Assembly: GCA_910592205.1 (NCBI GenBank)
Contig: CAJVPJ010000053.1
Span: forward strand, 1-54,978
Source: Paraglomus occultum
Lineage: Eukaryota; Glomeromycota; Glomeromycetes; Paraglomerales; Paraglomeraceae
Length of the DNA: 54,978 nt
Reading direction: 5' to 3'
The notes under the pieces were generated by a model. The model saw nothing but the letters and a program-made list of their open reading frames with translations. It had not been told where the DNA came from and did no database searches. Numbering within the stretch: position 1 is the first letter of the stretch; each line of letters starts with the position of its first letter. Below, in pieces: positions 1-13,743 of this stretch. Made by a program: the position numbers and the translations under genes.

Positions 1-3000
1 TGTTCACATGGTTAAATATTACACCCCATTCCGAAAAGGCCCCCATTTCGTTTAATCCGATTCTGCCACAATAATAATAATTCTATAGTCCGCTGTCGAG
101 AACAATGCACAAGATTTAATTGGACGAGAAAATATAATACAAAAAGTCACGCTCCCTGCAACAAAATGGGTAATTGACAAAATTGCGGCAAGCGATTGGA
201 GGAACACATGGGTATGCATGCCGTAAAAGTGATTATAGATTCGATGTGAACATATGCTGTACGACCATAAAAGAACGATCTCCATCAATTGTAACTTGTT
301 GCAATCACATGATGATTATCATACTCATTAATACATACTAATACCGCAACCCCTTCCCTCAATAAATAATAAACCCCGTCTCTGGGCTTTTATTCTCTTC
401 CTCTGCATGTAATGTAGATATACATAAAGACAACTTGAACTGATCTCTAGCGAGCATCTTGTTGCGAATGAAAGTTCCTCGCGATACATATCTATTCCTT
501 ACTCACATTAATAACAATATAAATGAAACAGCCCATTTCGTATTCCGGCCAATAAAACTGCAAATTTCGGATCACGTTCAGTGTGTAAAATATATTTACT
601 GATCTTTCGTGTCCAAATATTTATATCGGCCGTTCTGCTCATGGAAATAACAAGTTCATATATACCGTATCAACGAAGCCTATTTTATACTTGCATTATA
701 AATCAAATAGTCACCCCTCAATAACTAGGAGCGATGAAGGATCAATTTGGCTATTGAGAATTTAGTAATATTTCATTTGAATTAGTTTTAACAACTGATA
801 TCAGTTCTGGTGTTCCATCGTTGTGAGTGAATCAGGCCATCTTTGGTATTAGTACAGTCTGTTAACAGTTATAAGTGAATCGAGGCCTGATAGAGATTGA
901 ACAGTGTTTACATAATGCTTAGAGGCCAATTACCACACGGTTACAGCTTTATTGTCTACCTTGTAGCTCATAATGGCGAGCTTTTTTTTTTATTAGGAGT
1001 CTGGAATTTGATGAAGATCACACTGTTACTATGTTAATTGATATGTTGTGCGACAATAAAAGTGCCGAAAAAAAAAGTGACTATAATAGGAAAACGGAAT
1101 ATTAGAATCATATAAGAAGGAAAAAGTTGATAAGGAAAGTGGCTGAGTGTCATTGAAGAAAAAAAGACTAACAACACGAAATACTATGCCCTTTTCTGCA
1201 TTGTTTACATGTGTTTCCCGGAGACTAATTTGTGCGACTCAAAGGGCATGCTGCAAGGTTCTGAGGATAAACCTGTTTACAACAAATAAGTCTTGCGTAA
1301 ATCCAAAAGACTGTTGTATGTAAGCTAATCTCTGCCTGTTGTTCCACATCTATTCTTATCGGCTTTTTATCATTGGTGGAAAACTTCTTTTTTTGTAGTT
1401 AGTTCTGCTGGCGCGAATTTTTGATTAGCCATTTTTATTTAAATCCCCATTGTAGATCATTTTAAAAGAGTTGGATTTGCATGGGTATGTTATATGGGGC
1501 ACACTTGCATAATGAACGCAAAAAATAGCGCCTCAGGGGTCAAAATTGTTGAGTGGCACAAAGTTCACCCCATACCCCATATTTATTTTTCATTCCACAA
1601 AAAAACAACGTGATCAAATATATCAAGCACATTCCTTACTAGTACTCGAAATGCAACCTTGATTATGTGCAACATTCAACGGCTCATAGACATTGTGCCA
1701 ACTATATTTCAGTACCCGCATCATTGCTGGTCATGGTGGATCCCCAGTTCAGTTAGAATATTGGCGCAAAGATCGGGAAATACGTCCCCCCATCAGGCAT
1801 GTAAATTGTTGCGAATAACTGCGCGATCAGTATACCTTGATCAAAAAGAATGAGGGAACGGAAATACCCGTCAAGTCATCCAATACAAAGAATTCGTATC
1901 AATAAAAAGGAGTGAAACAAATGTGGTAAACCATTTCACTGGCGCGTCTTGTCTACAGTCTGGTTATTATTATTATTGTTATTGTTATTATTGTTGTAGC
2001 AATTATTGTTGTTATTGTAGCAATTGTTATTGTAGCAATTATTGTTGTTATTATTATTATATTTCTTATTCTTGTTTCTTGTTATGGAATGTTAGCCTAA
2101 CGTCCATGAAATGCAAGACTTCGTTTCATTTCCAACACATGATCCGTTTTTGTTTGCATATGGTAAGAAGCAATTCAGCCTCCTACCTCCCACGTTACAT
2201 CAGCTTTATGATTATCGACATCTTTCTGGCCTTCCACAGAGATAATCAATGATTATTGCCTCCAATGATAAAAGTGCTCGTGACCAATTATTACCAAATA
2301 ATTTTCAATAATAGGTTTGCTCTGCATTCAAAGAACCCGAATCCTTTATTTCACACTCTCAGGGAGTTTGGTTATCTTCAAAATCGTTATTTTTATTACC
2401 ATCTTGGGAAAAGAAAGTAACTTGATGGAATAAGCGATAAGACTTGATCCGTGCAAAATAGCTAACCTAATTTGTATGATAAACTTTGTTTGAAAACTGC
2501 CCTTATTGATCGGTTTTCGAGATGCGGGAAAAATAAATTATTACGACTGTACTCCTTATAATATAAAAAACCCAACTCTGTTAACTATTCTACAGATGAA
2601 AGAAAGCTCCAACTAGGCTTAGCGACCGCCTCGTTGTGAATAAAGTCTCTCGCGATCCTTTTTTACGTAGTAAATGACCATACGTCTATATGTGTATACA
2701 ACCCAGTAAAAGATTGACATAGTTACAATATCATCACTAAATAAGCGGATGCCGTGGATCGGGCACGACAAAATAAAAAAGTATTATTGGTAAAAAACGT
2801 ATTTTTGAAATACTTTTAAGTTTCACATCATTAACCTGATACGTGCCCGAGGTCGATAATAAAGGGGGGAGGGATTTGAATTTTCGCTGTGTTACAAATA
2901 CGGAAGCATCCTCATGAAATTCACATGGGAAGTTTTTCTAAAACGAACGAGACTTTTGATTGCCAAGTTATTGCACTATCGAGTTCAAATGAAGGTTGGG

Positions 3001-4139
3001 GCAGGGTGTACAGACAACAAATTGAGCGCATTGTACTGAACGGTAGCTTCTTTTCTTAGACAATCTTAAAAACTAATGCAACGTCAGTCACTTGACCAAG
3101 AATTAGTCAGTATTGGGAGTTAGAATATTTTATGAAACCATTGTTATTATCATGTTAGCAACCTGTTCTCGATCTTATGGCTAATACTACGATTGTCTTC
3201 GTTAAACATTCTAATAACTTTTTTAAGTTACTTTAAGATATTGGTATAAAAAACATAACCCATAATAAGCAGGGAACAAACATTACACAGTCGTAATTTA
3301 TTCACCAGCCATCTAAATAAATTATTCACATAACGTGTCATTATGAACAAAGAAAAACTGCTCTGGCGCGTAAATAAGTCTCGCTAGAAAGCTTATTTCT
3401 CCTAATTATCGCACAACAGTTCCAACGGGTTTTCGGTTAAGCAAAACTTTCAATATCTTTTAAATTATAATCGTGAAAGCGGAGATTTGAGTATTTTTAC
3501 TAATTTATTGTTCCGTTCATATTGACATGTTACATTGAATAAACATTTAGACAACTGATGAAGCAAAGTTAGTTTAATGAAACTAAATAAACTACGACTG
3601 TGTAATGATTCCACACTGGTGGCAAAGACACAACCCTGTCGTGAATACACGTACTTTTCGAGGAGACTCTAGCCATTACGTCATTATAAAACGTTTTACT
3701 CGTATATCTGTGACAACGTGTATTGATAGTAATAAACGGGCGTGACGGTAATCTTGCATTTATTGTATTTCGAATATTCTGATTTAACCAAATAATCAAA
3801 AGTAAAGTACGAATCTTCAGTGAAATAATTTAATTCTATCAACAGAAAAAATGATGCGATGGATAGAAATTTCACTAAATTATAATCTTTTTCTTGAAAC
3901 GTGCGTGTGATCTACGTTAGTGTCATTACTATTAATCAATTTAATTAGCCGCACTCGAGCATTATTAGCAGGTGCGAACAACTTACAGCAGTAACCGACC
4001 GTCTGGCATTGCCAAAAATTATTACTGTAAAAACGGTAAGGGGGCGGATGACATTTACAAGGTGTGAGTCATTGCTGAAGGGACTAACTATTTACCGCTG
4101 CATTGAAGCATGGCAATCGAGCATTCCGTTTGAACGTCT
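1..4139. other. gene-poor AT-rich stretch
   Basis: I see no supported gene here on either strand. The open frames are short, are not linked by plausible splice sites, and show no recognisable motif. The only clear structure is a TTA/TTG triplet tract near 1.96-2.06 kb, listed separately. Confidence 0.5.
1965..2062. repeat. imperfect TTATTG/TTA triplet microsatellite
   Basis: A run of TTA and TTG triplets is interrupted three times by the hexamer TAGCAA. The Tyr/Cys-rich frame that crosses it is just this repeat read as codons, not a gene. Confidence 0.85.
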
Positions 4140-4845
4140 CTGCAACACCAATACGCTTTTAAACGTTACTATCGTTGAAAATCTTGTAAGTACTGACCCC
4201 CCATATCAGCATTGAGAGTATTCAGAAAGTTACTCCTATTTCAACTGGAAGCATCGAAAACATCTTGCCCTAATAAACTTTCTGTCAAGAAAAGTGGTCC
4301 CTCATGTTCTTACAAACGAACGAGAATTGAGCTTTCCAGACAACTTTTAAAATATATTGTTACCAGAGATAAAACATGGTTTTTGCAGTATTTTTTCACA
4401 GTTTATCCAAGTATGACGATAAAATTTGACTCGGGCGACAAAAAACGGAGGTTTTATGTTTCCTCAGTAGACGTCATTATAGCGAGTATCGTGGTGGGAA
4501 AAAAAGCAGGCGGTTACGGGTGATTACTATACTAATATTATACCTGTATGTTTATAAAGTTTAAGGAATCACAGTGCATTGCGACAATGCTGCGCTACAC
4601 AAGTCACTAAGTACGCGAGTCATATTACTCTCGCATTCCTTATAGTCCTGATCTGGCACCGTCAACCTTTTTATTACAAAAAAAAAACTTGATGGAAAAG
4701 TGGTTTGAGACGATTCAAGCTCACTCGCGCCATAAATTCAATAACTGATAGTATATAACAGAAGAGTATGCTGAATGCTCTCAGAGTTGACAAAGAATGC
4801 CGAGACTTGCGTAGAGGCCAAAGGAGAGTATTTTGAGAAATAAAA
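4140..4845 (+). pseudogene. decayed mariner-type transposase
   Basis: Seen: frame-shifted stretches reading in order RTRIELSRQLLK, then VTRDKTWF, then (4570-4620) HCDNAALHKS, then YSPDLAPS and FETIQ (4640-4720), and finally EAKGEYFEK before a stop near 4845. Known of the family: mariner transposases carry, in this order, an ELSRxLL helix, the first catalytic aspartate in TGDETWF, HDNARPH (second D), PYSPDLAP (third D/E region) and a C-terminal GDYFE-like tail. The order and spacing match, but several stops and frame changes break the frame, so the copy is inactive. The N-terminal third is barely readable. I did not identify terminal inverted repeats. Confidence 0.78.
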
Positions 4846-4849
4846 TAAT

Positions 4850-7800
4850 TAGATTAATATTTTGTACAATAAAATATTTACTCTTTTTTGATTTTTTGTT
4901 TTTGCTTCTCTTTCTCCATTTATTATTTTTTCTTTAAAACCTTTTGAACCCTCCACGTAATTCTCGTTTGATATCCGATATTCAGGACAAAGTTAGTAAG
5001 AGAAATTTAGTTTCCCCGTACTAAGCGATATCCGTTATATCGATGGTCTGTTATTGAGTTTCACCGTGTATTGAATGAAATTTGTGCAAACAAAATTATG
5101 GTGGTGTGCAAACATTGGGTATATCAACGAGATAATGCCTTAAACACACAGCATAGCAACAAAGAATTTCTCGCATAGTGCTGTCTAAAAGTGCATGTGG
5201 CGAGTTTTAAAGACATGGGTTGAAAAAAAAGTAGTTAATCGAATATTGGTGAAAACAATCGTAGTCGAGAATAATTTAGGAGGAAAAAAAGTTGATTGAT
5301 CGCATACCGCCGAAATTAAATAAAATAACAGAAGAAATAATAACACTATTGCATGGTAAATTTGTCGTACTTTAAAGTATGTTGCAACGCTTCCTGTTAT
5401 ATTATACTTTTTCGCTACGCAGTTATTAAAACGCCATTTTGCCAGCACTGTATATATGACGGACTGGGCATGGCATGGATAGCTGTCCGACTTCCGACTT
5501 ATCGAGTTTACTTATGTACATGTTTAATAAACTTGTCAGAAGAATGGACTGGACAGTGTTTGCGAGGCGAATAAGATTTAACTTTTAATGAACCTAACCC
5601 TAATTATCCCCGTTCTTCGTTTTGTAAATCATGCAAACGCTTCTCTGACATTCTCTGCTTTCTCTACATTTATCATTCAGTGCAAGTTTTTCTCTTGGTA
5701 ACAAGTGTGCGATTTAGCAAAAACACGAAAATTTTTTTGGAGGATTTATATAATTTTTTTTACTTACTTTTAAAACATTATCGAACCACAATTAAAGAAT
5801 AATTTAAAATAGTAAATTTGCCAACTGTCATGTAATATAGGGCTGATATCTTTAGTGTCTTATCAACTGGTTACTCTTATGTTTATTGCTTATAATTTAC
5901 CCAACTGTAATAATACTTGACTAGACACCTCATGCTTTCTCCTGCACGAAAAAGTCTAACATAAAACGACAATTATTTTAGCATTAACATCTTTTATCAA
6001 AATGTTGACCATACACACTTGACATGCAGCCAAGGTGTTTTTAAGCTTAATCAAGTCATAACAGTAGTGCGTTCAATAAATTGTCTTTGCTGCCGCGTAT
6101 AACAAGCCAGATTCAAAAGACAAGTGTGTTTTCTGCAAATAATAAATCTAAAGCATTATTCTCGAATGATATTAACATATACTGAATCCATACCGCATGA
6201 GACGTCCAGCGGTAGAGGTTGTATTTTAATCTCAACATTAAGAAGTAATCCGTTGTATCTCGTTAACGTCAATGTCCCAAAATTTATCTGCGTGTTATTG
6301 AGGTTAATAATTAATTGGGTAACTGTCCCACGTATCTATTTCTTTTTATATCTATGCGATTCATTAAACAGAATTAACTTTTGTCAAAAAATTCCTAATT
6401 TTTGCAAGCGGCGGATTAGCCGCATTAACGAAATAAGAAATGATCTACATAAGAAATAAGAACGTTGATTACCATTATGATTATTATTGCAATTACAGAA
6501 TTATTCCTTGTCGCCATCCATTTCATAATAGAAACAGGAATTTCCCATTTATCATTTTGTCATTCACGTAATTTGCTTTTGGTTTATGTTGCCGTCGTTC
6601 AAAATTTGAAAATAAACCTTCTTTGGAAATGCAAAATTTTTAATTCGACCCAGAAAGGTTAATCTATTCATTTACAACCACACACAAAGAAACGCAGTTT
6701 TTAATTGACCCTCAAAATAAAGAATACAGGTCATTTGCTGCTATTCCCCCCTCCCCTTTTTTTTTGAGGTCATTATGTTATGGAAAGATGATAATAATGG
6801 ACTTTACAGGGGAATGTTGGTGTTTTCGGTCGAAAAAGGGGGCAGTAATAGTAGTTGTTTCTCTCAAACCCTCACTAATATCACATCACAAACCGATTTA
6901 CTTTACCACAATTGCAACATAATTGCTTTTGTGTTTCCGTGACATGAATGCCGAGTCTGTTCATTCAGCCTTTGATCTATTTTCGATTGATACGTAATGC
7001 TATTGTACTGTTTTGTGTTTGCTGTAATCTTGATTAGTACATTTTTGCATTGTTTCTGTGCGATCGGTCCGCCAACACGTCCCAATGATGCTTGTTTCTA
7101 ACAGAAAATGGGCATTTTATTCTCCGAATTTGATGAGAATGCAGCAAAATCTCGAGTGCTACCGCCACTCATTACCCTATTTGGGTTTGATCAAAAAAGC
7201 TTCTTTCTTTGGCTTTAAACATGTTGCCATTGTGTTTTCAACAGATCAACCAATCACGATGTTTATCAAACCGAGTCTTATCTAGTTGAATGTCATTCTA
7301 CTAATTTCCATATCTAAAATGTTCAGAGTATTAGGATGCGACTCCTTGTATTGAATAAACCGCCATTCATTTAGACAAACAATGTATAATCGACCACACG
7401 CTTACAAATCCATACGTTCAGTTCTTCATCTCTATCTCTTCCATTACTGTGGTGTATCTATTATTCATCATGCAGTTGAATCGCCGACCTAATTAGTAGT
7501 CGTGCAGATGTAGATAATACTCCGACATACTTCTATTGTGATAGGAGATCTAGGTCGGTGCCGAAAATGAAGACTTATTATAGAGACACAATTACTATAA
7601 ACGATAGTGTGTAACTTTAATCATTATTGGTCGCTACGCTCTATAACATGCGTAACCTTACAATTTTATTATATTACTTACAATGCAGATGCAAATGTAC
7701 AAGCAATACTAAATCAATTGTTCCGTTCGTTTCGTTGTCAAAAGATCAACATTCTAACTTTTCGATTTGTTAGCAAAATCGAAACTTACATTAATATTCC

Positions 7801-8628
7801 AAAACAAACAAGCAAAAATCTATTACGTGAACAAAAATATTGACAAGAAAATTTGTAAAAACAAAATTATTGACATAAAGGGATGCAAAGTTAAAAAAAC
7901 ATGTCTATTGTACATTTCGTCAAATACGTGGAAAATCACAAGAGCGTTAATATCGCGGAAAAGGTAAAGAATCAATTTTCACGCATGGATGTGAATGAAG
8001 ATGTTCAAGTATGATCTATGAAAAATAAAACAGTCTATGAAAGTGACAAAATGAATACGAAAGATTTCTCGCAAAAAGATCCAATGTTCGGTGAGTGTGA
8101 GAAAAGGAAATTATGGAAATTCGTATATAGAGAAGGAAAATTCTACGAGATTACTCTTTCGAAATGATGAAGGAATGAAAGGACTGATTAGATGCAAGAT
8201 TATGAGGGGAAAAAAAAAAGAGTGGGCAAAAATCGATTGTATATTAGATAGGTGAAAATAAAAGAAAAGGGGGAAAAAAAAAAGAAGCAGCTTGAACTGA
8301 ATTAACCAAGTCTATTCGCTAAGCATCGCATTGGTATTCGTGACATGATCCGCTTATTTTATAATGCAATTCACATTATATCGAACCGAAAACTCAGTTG
8401 TCTACGTTCTTGTCGCCTATCAATAAATACCATGTCCGGTTATTACACACTTGTCCTTGGTAGCCACTGTTATAAAATACTACAGAGAACGCGCACCCCG
8501 AATTCTCTTCATAAAAAAAAAAGTCTCTCTCTCTCTTTTCTCTCTTTCTCTCTCGATCTATTGTCGGGTAATGACCGGCTGCTTCAGTCCCACCAGACAA
8601 GACACAACACAGTCTTTGTCTCCTCTCA
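4850..8628. other. gene-poor AT-rich stretch
   Basis: Open frames here are short and low in complexity, and none could be joined into a spliced gene. Poly-A/T tracts and a pyrimidine tract at 8515-8560 are the only notable features. No RNA gene was recognised. Confidence 0.45.
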
Positions 8629-9234
8629 TCAAACCTGATTCTTGCCTCCTCCCTCCAAACCGACAAATCCCTCAATGACCCATTCACAATACTTCAAATT
8701 TAACCATTTGATACTCTTACAAGTCTGTTCGATCTCCCCCAGAGCGCTTTCGCTAATCTCTGTATAACTAAAGTCCAGACTATTCAAATTTTCACACACG
8801 CTTGCTAGTTCGACGAGAGCACTCTGACTAAATCTTTTGCAATGCGTTATATTTAACTGTAGTAACTTGTGCCCTATTCTCTCTGCTATCATTCTTAGAG
8901 ACCAATCGGTCAACATCAAGCAGGCATTGATATCCAGCGAGATCAAGTTGGGACATAACATTACCAACATTCCGATATCATTGTCTGTTATGTGTCTCCA
9001 GCGAGTTTTGATGTGTGATAAGTCTATCTCGCGCACTAACGCTCCGGAAGAGGCGGGTATGGAAAGGAAGGAGTGAAAGGCGGAGATAGAGGCAAAACGT
9101 GGTCGAAGATAGAGCAAAGGAAGGGTAAACAGACGTATGCGTCGGCAAGTAAGGGTTAGAGCAGAAAGAGTGTTTTGGTCGTTACGAAAGGTCTGGAAGA
9201 TTGTGATGAGAAGCTCTGGCGGAAGTCGGTTCAT
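8629..9234 (-). CDS. F-box/LRR-like protein
   Basis: Single-exon frame of about 201 residues from the ATG at 9234; an upstream in-frame Met at 9249 is possible. Residues 1-40 read as an F-box: MNRLPPELLITIF, then TLTCRRIRLFTLPLLY. The rest shows leucine-rich-repeat-like units (LCPNLISLDINACLMLTDWSL, LLQLNITHCKRFSQSALVEL, NLNSLDFSYTEISESALGEI). In the family, the F-box binds Skp1 in SCF ubiquitin ligases and the LRRs choose the substrate; such genes are very numerous in AM fungi. The protein is short for an F-box/LRR and stops in a Gly-rich stretch, so it may be truncated or lack a downstream exon. It has no close coding neighbour, and its upstream region is G-tract rich. Confidence 0.75.
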   Translation of the reverse strand: MNRLPPELLITIFQTFRNDQNTLSALTLTCRRIRLFTLPLLYLRPRFASISAFHSFLSIPASSGALVREIDLSHIKTRWRHITDNDIGMLVMLCPNLISLDINACLMLTDWSLRMIAERIGHKLLQLNITHCKRFSQSALVELASVCENLNSLDFSYTEISESALGEIEQTCKSIKWLNLKYCEWVIEGFVGLEGGGKNQV

Positions 9235-9249
9235 GGAGTATGTATACAT

Positions 9250-12232
9250 TGTTCTTTTTTAAATGGAGAGGGAAGAGGGGGGAGAAGTGTGAGTTATGGA
9301 AAACACTTGTAAAAGAAAATGTCCACTTGTGAATAGGTAGAGAATGACGATAATCGTATTCCCGTCTCTTTGTTGGTAAAGTAGGGAGGAGACTACGTAT
9401 TTATTTTGATTGTGTTATATGTGAGGCTATGCGCGGGTGTTTGTGTGAGAAGGTAAGAGGGGGGGGGTTATGGGGGGGCGGACGTGAGGGGGGGTGTGTT
9501 GGTCGGAAGAGGGTTCTATTGTTGTCGGAGTTGAGAAGTAGAGAAAAACGAAAGAGGGAGAATGTGATATAAAGGAGGGAATGACAGTATTTAAGTGGTT
9601 TTGAAGGATGGGTGGGTTAAAGATAGAAAAGAAGGAAAGTAACAAGTTGGGGGGGGGGTGGTGGGCTGAAGGACTGAGTGGCAAGTGTTCAGACAAGTGG
9701 GGGACGAGATAAGATATATGCGTGTGGGTATCTAACGCGCATGTAGGAAAATTTAAAATATACATCTCAATTTAATAAATAATCCAAACAAACTGACATA
9801 TTTGGATAGATGCCGACAGCCAAAAGCAACAGACTTATCTTCTTCCACCATTCGTACGCAATTCGTATTTCCTGATCACCCTAAACCTAACGTAATTAAG
9901 GTGTTGTGGTCCAAGATCTCGAATCCTGATGAGCGAAAACTGAATAAATACAGAATAGTGAAATAAAACGGTGTGACGTAAAAAATATATACTATCGTTA
10001 GGTAATAACATTACATACTCCATTGTATTATGTAACAAGAGTTTATTTAAAAAAAAAAAAAAAAAGGCAAGAAAATGAAATAAATTACTTGATGATAACA
10101 AATATTTTGTTGTTGATTATTTTGGTGTTCATTGAATCTCCTTTAGTAGAACAGCCCTTTTTCTCGAATCAGACAGTTTTACTCAATTTGGAGGTGATAG
10201 CGATTAATTGGTACTTTGATTGGCGAATGAACAAATGGCATCGCATGGGAAACAGGAAAAATGTTCGGTTACGAACGTTTGGGATTCAAAAAAAAATATA
10301 GTAGTATCGGGTCCTACCCTCCCATCTGTCCCTTCATCTCGCATTATTCGTTCGATAACTTTTTTTTCCTCCCCTCTCATTGCATGCCACCAAAACTTTA
10401 AAACGAAAACAATATAAAATAAGAATGAACCAAGTTAAATAAACTAAAATGAAATAAATTAAATTAAACTAAAACCACATGAATTTTTCGCACCATGATT
10501 AATACTTATTTTATTAGATTAAATCACATCATACTTGTTTTCTCCCTAACCGAAAACCCCATACCGACTCGATCGTACTGGCCGACGGAAATTAGAAAAT
10601 GGTGATGGATAAAATATTTGCAGCAAAGATATAAGCAGAGATTATTATGATAATGACAATCTCTCTCTCACTTTCGCTACAGTCCGAACGGTGGCCAGAT
10701 AAAAACAACGCAGTCTGCCGAACGGACATGAATAGTACGAAATTTGTTATTAAAATTTTTCGTGCGAAAAAGAAAAAAATAGAGATGGGTTTAGGTTATT
10801 AACTTGGGAACGTTATTGGACCGTAAAACGTCGTGGGGGGTAAATTATTAATTTCCCCCCCCCCCCCACTCCCATCTGTCTTGACCCCAAATACCATGTT
10901 AACTAGTCTTTATTCGATTCCCTGTGACCATTTACAACCAAAAACCCTAAACAGCGGGGAACCGAGCGATTCTATTAGTGGTATTGTTATTACCATCTGC
11001 TGGTCACGTAACAATGGGGTAATCATGCGGTTGTTATTTTTCATTCATTACAAATAAGAGAGAGAGCGTCAATGCACCCAACGCTTGTAACGAATGAAAT
11101 GAAAAAGCATGGATGCGTTGTGAGTATCTTTATTTGTTACAATTTTTTTTACTTTCGGGTTTTGTGTGTTGCGAGAGTGTCTCAATGGTGAGTGCACCCG
11201 AGGACGGGAAGGGGAATAACAATCAAATTACGATTGTGATATAATAACGAAATGTTATTGGCCAAGGATTGTCTAGCGATATTGGGCACTTTTAGGTTAC
11301 GAGAATGGGGAATACAAACTGCAAGAAAGCTGCTTATGGAAGTAAGCAGGGGAAGTTAATGAACTAATCAAAAGGTTGAGAATATAAATGGTAGCATGGG
11401 ATGTTTCTGTTATCGTTGGAGGGGGCTATTATTTGTTAGTATCATTAGTATTGTTATTATTTGCTTAATTATTTAATAATATTTGATTGTTTACTTATTT
11501 ATTATTGATATCTCTCCTAATGCTGTAATGCAAATGACCAACTTGTGCCACACTCGTCTCTTAATTATCCCCTGATCGATTAGCTAATGCGCGGGAAGTG
11601 TCATTTTGGTTATTACAAAAAGAGGGATCGTCAAACAAACAAATGTAACTATGTCGATGATTCACTGGTCGATCATGTCGAGTCGCACACTTTCATGCAA
11701 CTCTCTCTCACTCACTGGCGATCATCCATGAGAAACAGGAGAGAAACGAGAAAAAGTCACTAGTATATGAACCGTGGAAATGAGATGAAATACATTAGAT
11801 GCTAACGTTAATTGTCTATCGATCTGTGCACAAACTTTGAACCCACTCTTGCCATCACTTTCTTATCCGTTTGTCATGAATTAACGTTAAGGTTCAAACC
11901 CACGCCCCAACATGACCGGATAAACAGTTAAGCGCAACATTTAATTAATTACCTTTACACAAAAATGCTTATAGATTACACACATGTCTCTACCGAAGCA
12001 ATGTTTCTGGTGGCTTTGAGATTATCTACGCATGCTAAGAGAGGAAACTCTGATTCTACATATCTTTCACCATTGAACGTCGGACGAAACTGAACATAAT
12101 ATAAAATAAACCTATCAACAAATAAACAAACAAACAAACCATGCAAGTCATTAAATATTAAATTTGATGTACATTCCAAGCCAAGAATCTTGCGCTCTTC
12201 ATTGTTCCTCTTTCGACTGCTTTTTTATCTGT
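9250..12232. other. non-coding stretch with G-tracts and poly-A
   Basis: No supported gene. 9425-9720 is strongly purine-rich on the + strand with several long G runs, which give a spurious Pro/Ser-rich frame on the other strand. A poly-A run lies near 10053, and a nine- or ten-C run near 10855. Confidence 0.5.
9459..9494 (+). other. G-quadruplex-prone G-tract cluster
   Basis: Three G runs (9, 7 and 7 bases; the first can split into two tetrads' worth) lie within 36 bases, upstream of the minus-strand F-box gene start at 9234. A further ten-G run follows near 9650. This is sequence potential only. Confidence 0.55.
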
Positions 12233-13410
12233 ATTCCACTTTTAGATTGACTATCAACTAAACTTGCCGAGTTGGGTTTTTCTGAAACATCTTTCGATCA
12301 AACACGCCGATGAAACACTGTATAATGTTTGAAAATAGATTGTGATTGAGATAACACTTTAGTTTTCCTGTTCGAACTTTCTGGATTAGATAACGAACTA
12401 AATTATAAATATAATTGATTTTTGGAAGATGGCGTAACAGTTACAAAACGGGTCTGCAGGGTACGATTTATTTATATTTGTGTCATGATGTGGTCAACGG
12501 TTTACACTCAATGGTCAACAAACCGATTCCTTCAAATTAAGCACTGTCCCTCCATCGAACAAGGTAATTCATTCTTAACGTTCTTTCACTCGGTCACATT
12601 CCATGTCTCGAACGAGACAACGATGGATTAGTTGGCACGTTTATTATTCATTCCTAAAATTGTTTGCTTTTACCAGCACCTCTTGAACGAAATAATTCAT
12701 TTGCCTTCCCAATTGAATAGACGAGATAATTTGCCCTTAACTTTATTTGCATTCTCATATTCCACACTTTGAACAATTGCTGTCGCGGTTTTCATTTTAG
12801 CACAAAACGTCGTGAAAATATTCAACGTTTACAAAGAAGAGCTTGTTTTTTTAATTAACATGTCTATAGCATACACGACTTTTCTCAAGACAGACATAAT
12901 CTTTGTCATCGTTTCTGTCCAGAAATGTAGTTAGCCAACTTTCTATTCAGAATCGCGACAAGTGGTTGGAAGAAAAAAGTACCCTTACCATAAGAGAAAT
13001 CATAATGTGTCATAAAGGTAGAGACTATAATCACACTGGTTCAACGCCTACCGTGGTTAAAAGTTGGTTAATAATTCAGCAGCACTTTGATTTCATTGTA
13101 TATTATCGCTATAAGCACTTTCCGTTTTCCAACAAGTAAACACCCCCTAAATTAAGAAAAGTGAAGTAATAACAAAGTGAGTAACCTCAAAAACATGCTA
13201 ACGCAAAACCGATCGTTGAAATCCATATGTTTCCCTCATTCGCTTAAAATTTTTTAAAATCGTTCACGTCACGTAAGTGTATTATGTCTTCAAAAATGTC
13301 TGAATATCTATAATGCAAATAAAGTATTTTCCTTTGTGTTATTTAAACTTGATCGATTCAGACGTTGACAAGATTACCACAAAGCTGTATAGTCTCCAAT
13401 TTACTCTTTA
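12233..13410. repeat. direct repeat copy A (diverged)
   Basis: This segment aligns collinearly with 14014-15488. Shared anchors include the TTCCACTTT start, GAAGAT-GCGTAACAGTT (12427 and 14178), a block around TTAACATGTCTATA (12857 and 14760), CAGCACTTTG-like (13078 and 14943), GTATTTTCCTTT...ATTTAAACTTGA (13324 and 15392), and GTATAGTCTCCA at the end. Divergence is clearly visible, so the duplication is not recent. It lies about 600 bp from copy B and contains no intact gene. Confidence 0.6.
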
Positions 13411-13557
13411 TTGTTATATCTCCGCAAGGTCTAGCAAGCACGTTACTAACTTCAAGCCAGCCCGCATGTGTAAGGTGTTATAATGCAAAAGTCTTAAATT
13501 TAATGCCTTAGCGACTGACTTGGGAAATCGGTGTTTTTATTTATTCTGAAATGTTAA

Positions 13558-13743
13558 GTGACATTACGTCCTTGTTACCAAGAAGATGTTCGAGAAACAA
13601 GTCAAAGAGAAAAAAACTGTTTTAAAAAGAGAGTGCATTTATCTCCCGATGAGAGAATTGACATCCCAGTAAGAAAACTTGGAAGAATCTTTACTGCGGT
13701 TAGTTCCCAAATACGGCATACCTGCTCAATGGCCAAAAGCTAA
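13558..13743 (+). pseudogene. possible Tc1-like transposase N-terminal fragment
   Basis: A 61-codon frame contains KKRVHLSPDERIDI followed by a helix-like stretch. This recalls the LSPxERxxI start of the Tc1/mariner helix-turn-helix. Nothing downstream continues it. Weak call; it could be chance. Confidence 0.2.

Noticed and set aside
1923-2252. Tyr/Cys-rich 109-codon frame
   Set aside because: It is the triplet microsatellite read in frame, with no conserved continuation.
9427-9765. Pro/Ser-rich minus-strand frame of 112 codons
   Set aside because: It is produced by translating G-tracts; no motif, splice partner or sensible codon use.
11885-11915. B-box-like GGTTCAAACCC, possible tRNA
   Set aside because: No matching A box, acceptor stem or T-stem pairing around it.
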